A stretch of 64,000 nucleotides of DNA from contig CM114271.1 in NCBI GenBank assembly GCA_050084515.1, positions 33,914,001 to 33,978,000 of the forward strand, in the 5' to 3' direction. Each line of letters starts with the position of its first letter. Position 1 is the stretch's first letter. Made by a program: the position numbers and the translations under genes. Shown piece by piece: positions 62,001-64,000 of the stretch. Under the pieces are notes generated by a model. It was not told the DNA's origin. It did no database searches and saw only the letters and a list, made by a program, of their open reading frames with translations. This DNA comes from Blasia pusilla (Eukaryota; Marchantiophyta; Marchantiopsida; Blasiales).

Positions 62001-62230
62001 GCTTGAAGAATTTGCGCGGGGCCGTGCAAATATGTTCTCAAACCTCATCCGGGCTGCAGGCACTGTTTCGTGGATCTCGGCCGTGAAACGGTGTGATCTC
62101 TCATCTGATGGTTTACTCACTAGATTGCTTGCTTGCTTCCATGCCTGCAAGAAACTCAAGGCTGACTTCTCAGTTGCATTGCAGATGGAAAGATGAGATT
62201 CAAGGATCACTCAAGATATAGGTGAAACCT
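61700..62230 (+). other. 3' flank of the TMEM131-like gene, with (GA)14 at 61971-61998
   Basis: Follows the TAG stop. It has CCATCCATCCATGG near 61807 and a 28-bp AG run. No clear AATAAA signal was seen. Probably 3' UTR and flank. Confidence 0.55.
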
Positions 62231-63563
62231 ACTGAATTATGCCTTTGGGACAATTTGCCTGTGACTATCACCCTTGGAGGTGAATAAGTGGTTTCCGGTT
62301 TCCACCATCAACTGCTGAAGGGTTGTTACCCACTAATGGTGGTACCACCTGCAATCCCCACAAATGGCCCTTTTATCTTGAAAATTGTGGAGGGGCCTTT
62401 TCCATCTGCAATTCTAGGGACGAACCTTGGGAAGCGCATCACTGCTCCTTTCAGAAAAGAAATTAGAGAATTGTACTATTTAATGCCTTGGTTCATGGAG
62501 TACAGATTCCATGGTTTATGTGACACTTGGTTGGGGAGGGAGCAGGCCGTCTCAAGGGTAGTCATATACACAATAAAGGGGAAGGGAAATGGAGAATCCT
62601 ATGGAGGACAAGAAAGTAAGTCACAAAATAAGAAAATGAAAAGGTTGGAAAAAAATAATTTTGGATGTCTAAGTTGAGTTACATGATTCGCCTGGACAGA
62701 ATTTCGAAACAAAATACGGAAAAGCATCCCTATAATGGGCAGTTTGTTTTATGGGAGTGCCAATACCTAAACGGAAAATGTTGGTTGTGTTTGGCCTCGA
62801 AGAAGTTGTTCAAGATAGCTCTATCTTCAAGATAAATGCCTTTAAGTCTTTCGATTGGTAGCAGTTGAGAATCTATTTGTCGTTAAAGACGATTGGAGAT
62901 TGATGTGGTGTTTATTTTCCACTTGTGACCATAGTTGTATTTCCCACGTATGTAGAATGGTATAAGCCCCATAATAGTTTTAAAATAAATAAATTATGGC
63001 TATCCAAACTGCATACAATTTGCACTTGGACATGCACTGAGGATTTGCCATTCTTTCTTCCAAAGTAACCCTAATGAAGTAGCATGCCCAAAATATTCAT
63101 TAGTACCCCAAAACACAAGACCAAATTCTTAATTGAAATCCAAAGTGTAATGTGTTTCGTGGATATATTCTCTTTGTCTTTTCTTTTCCCACTAGCACCA
63201 AGGGTTGGAAAAGGAAAACCATATCTTCTTTGAGGCAGACAATAGGTCATCTCTTTGGAAGCCAACCACTTGCTAAGTCCATAAACGATGTGATTCTTGA
63301 ATTCCCCATGAAATTTTCTTTTCAATTTTTTCTCATCCATGTTTGCTTTGAATTATGCTTCTTAGTTTTACTTTGGAAAATTTCATCCTTTTCATGAAAA
63401 AAAAAGAAATTTTAGAAATTTAATAACCTATGAGGTAATATTTTGTAAGGTTAAGAACTCCATGGATGATAGAATTGTACATACTTGAGTGTAAAGGGGA
63501 AAAAAGCACCATCGGAGAAAAGGCAAGGGAAGGGAGAACCCTTGAAGTAAGAAACAAGGGGAT
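62231..63563. other. no gene supported
   Basis: A 129-codon ORF at 62288-62677 has mixed composition but no recognisable motif and no splice or promoter support. The rest is AT-rich, with a purine-rich stretch (63490-63555) directly before the LTR at 63564. Confidence 0.5.
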
Positions 63564-64000
63564 TGTCGCGACCCTCATGACCAAACAAATGCCAAGCGGA
63601 ACATCGGAACATTAACAAGCTCACGCTAAGATGGTTTGCGCGTTGGAGTAGTCTCGAAGAAGAAACAAGAGACGAGACGCGAGCGAGGCTTCACATTTCA
63701 GATGTTTGGTGGACCGAGAAACGTGGACCAAACGGAATAAGACTTGAAAGGAGTTGAGTCTAGAAAGTGGGTTGCCAAAAGGAAGAATCCGGATTTGGAA
63801 TGCCACTAGCGTTTGAGAGTTTTAGATTGTATTTATAACCATAACTTTTAGCGCCGAGATGCGTTTGGATTAAAAAAGGGTGTGTTGGAAGGCTTATGGA
63901 AAGCCGGTTCAAACGCACTAAAGATCTCTGCAAACGCATAAGCAGCAGCTGAGAAACTACCCGGAAACGATTGTAAGTGGAGTTGGGTTGAGGGCCACAA
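63564..64000 (+). repeat. LTR copy C of the first chromovirus family, cut by window end
   Basis: TGTCGCGACCCTCATGACC onward is colinear with 2976-3437 (shared CCAAGCGGAACATC, ATGGTTTGCGC, GAGACGCGAGCGAGG, AAAGGAGTTGAGTCTAG-type blocks). The remaining roughly 570 bp should continue right of the window. The preceding AAACAAGGGGAT is purine-rich, as a polypurine tract would be. Confidence 0.88.

Noticed and set aside
62288-62677. 129-codon plus ORF
   Set aside because: No motif or gene structure; could be real but cannot be supported from sequence alone.

Overview
The window looks like nuclear DNA of a land plant. It has one intact intron-containing gene of the plant TMEM131 type (55808-61699, +), chromodomain-bearing Ty3/gypsy elements, a Ty1/copia remnant, a Mutator-like element with a SWIM zinc-finger transposase, a Helitron, and very long CT/GA microsatellites. 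GA tracts in GC-rich gene flanks and an intron-poor gene would suit a bryophyte or another non-seed plant, but that is a weak guess. No bacterial, organellar, tRNA, rRNA or CRISPR features were seen.

Layout. 1-4950 is a nested retrotransposon nest. A chromovirus has its RT-RNase H part on the minus strand and its integrase-chromodomain on the plus strand, and ends in a 1-kb LTR at 2976-3999. That LTR cuts into the gag of a minus-strand copia element, whose primer-binding site and LTR follow. 5.0-12.8 kb holds a 254-bp pure CT tract, a 0.66-kb direct repeat, an old copy of the same LTR and a 97-bp tandem repeat; no gene is supported apart from one weak exon candidate. 12811-24149 is bounded by inverted repeats of about 90 bp and is read as one 11.3-kb Mutator-like element. 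It has a decayed transposase on the minus strand and a set of unrecognised ORFs on the plus strand. 24.15-31.7 kb is AT-rich and empty. 31737-36100 is a second, heavily decayed chromovirus. Its 3' end was hit by a solo LTR of the first family, with a 5-bp target duplication (CCTTT). A third gypsy RT fragment lies at 37390-38110 (-). 42.2-47.7 kb is a minus-strand Helitron (HUH Rep plus Pif1-like helicase, both broken) with a downstream coiled-coil passenger region. 49.5-55.75 kb is GC-rich, repeat-rich and probably the promoter, leader and first intron region of the TMEM131-like gene. The right edge (63564-64000) enters a third clear copy of the first LTR.

How the parts relate. The TMEM131-like protein is the only clear host gene: an ER/secretory single-pass membrane protein with a long, GC-rich, low-complexity tail. 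Everything else recognisable is mobile DNA in layers. The first chromovirus family inserted into copia sequence and into the second chromovirus, so it is younger than both. Many stops sit where the family has Gln or Trp, which fits C-to-T decay of methylated elements. The least explained part is the plus-strand ORF set inside the Mutator-like element (14.5-17.7 kb).
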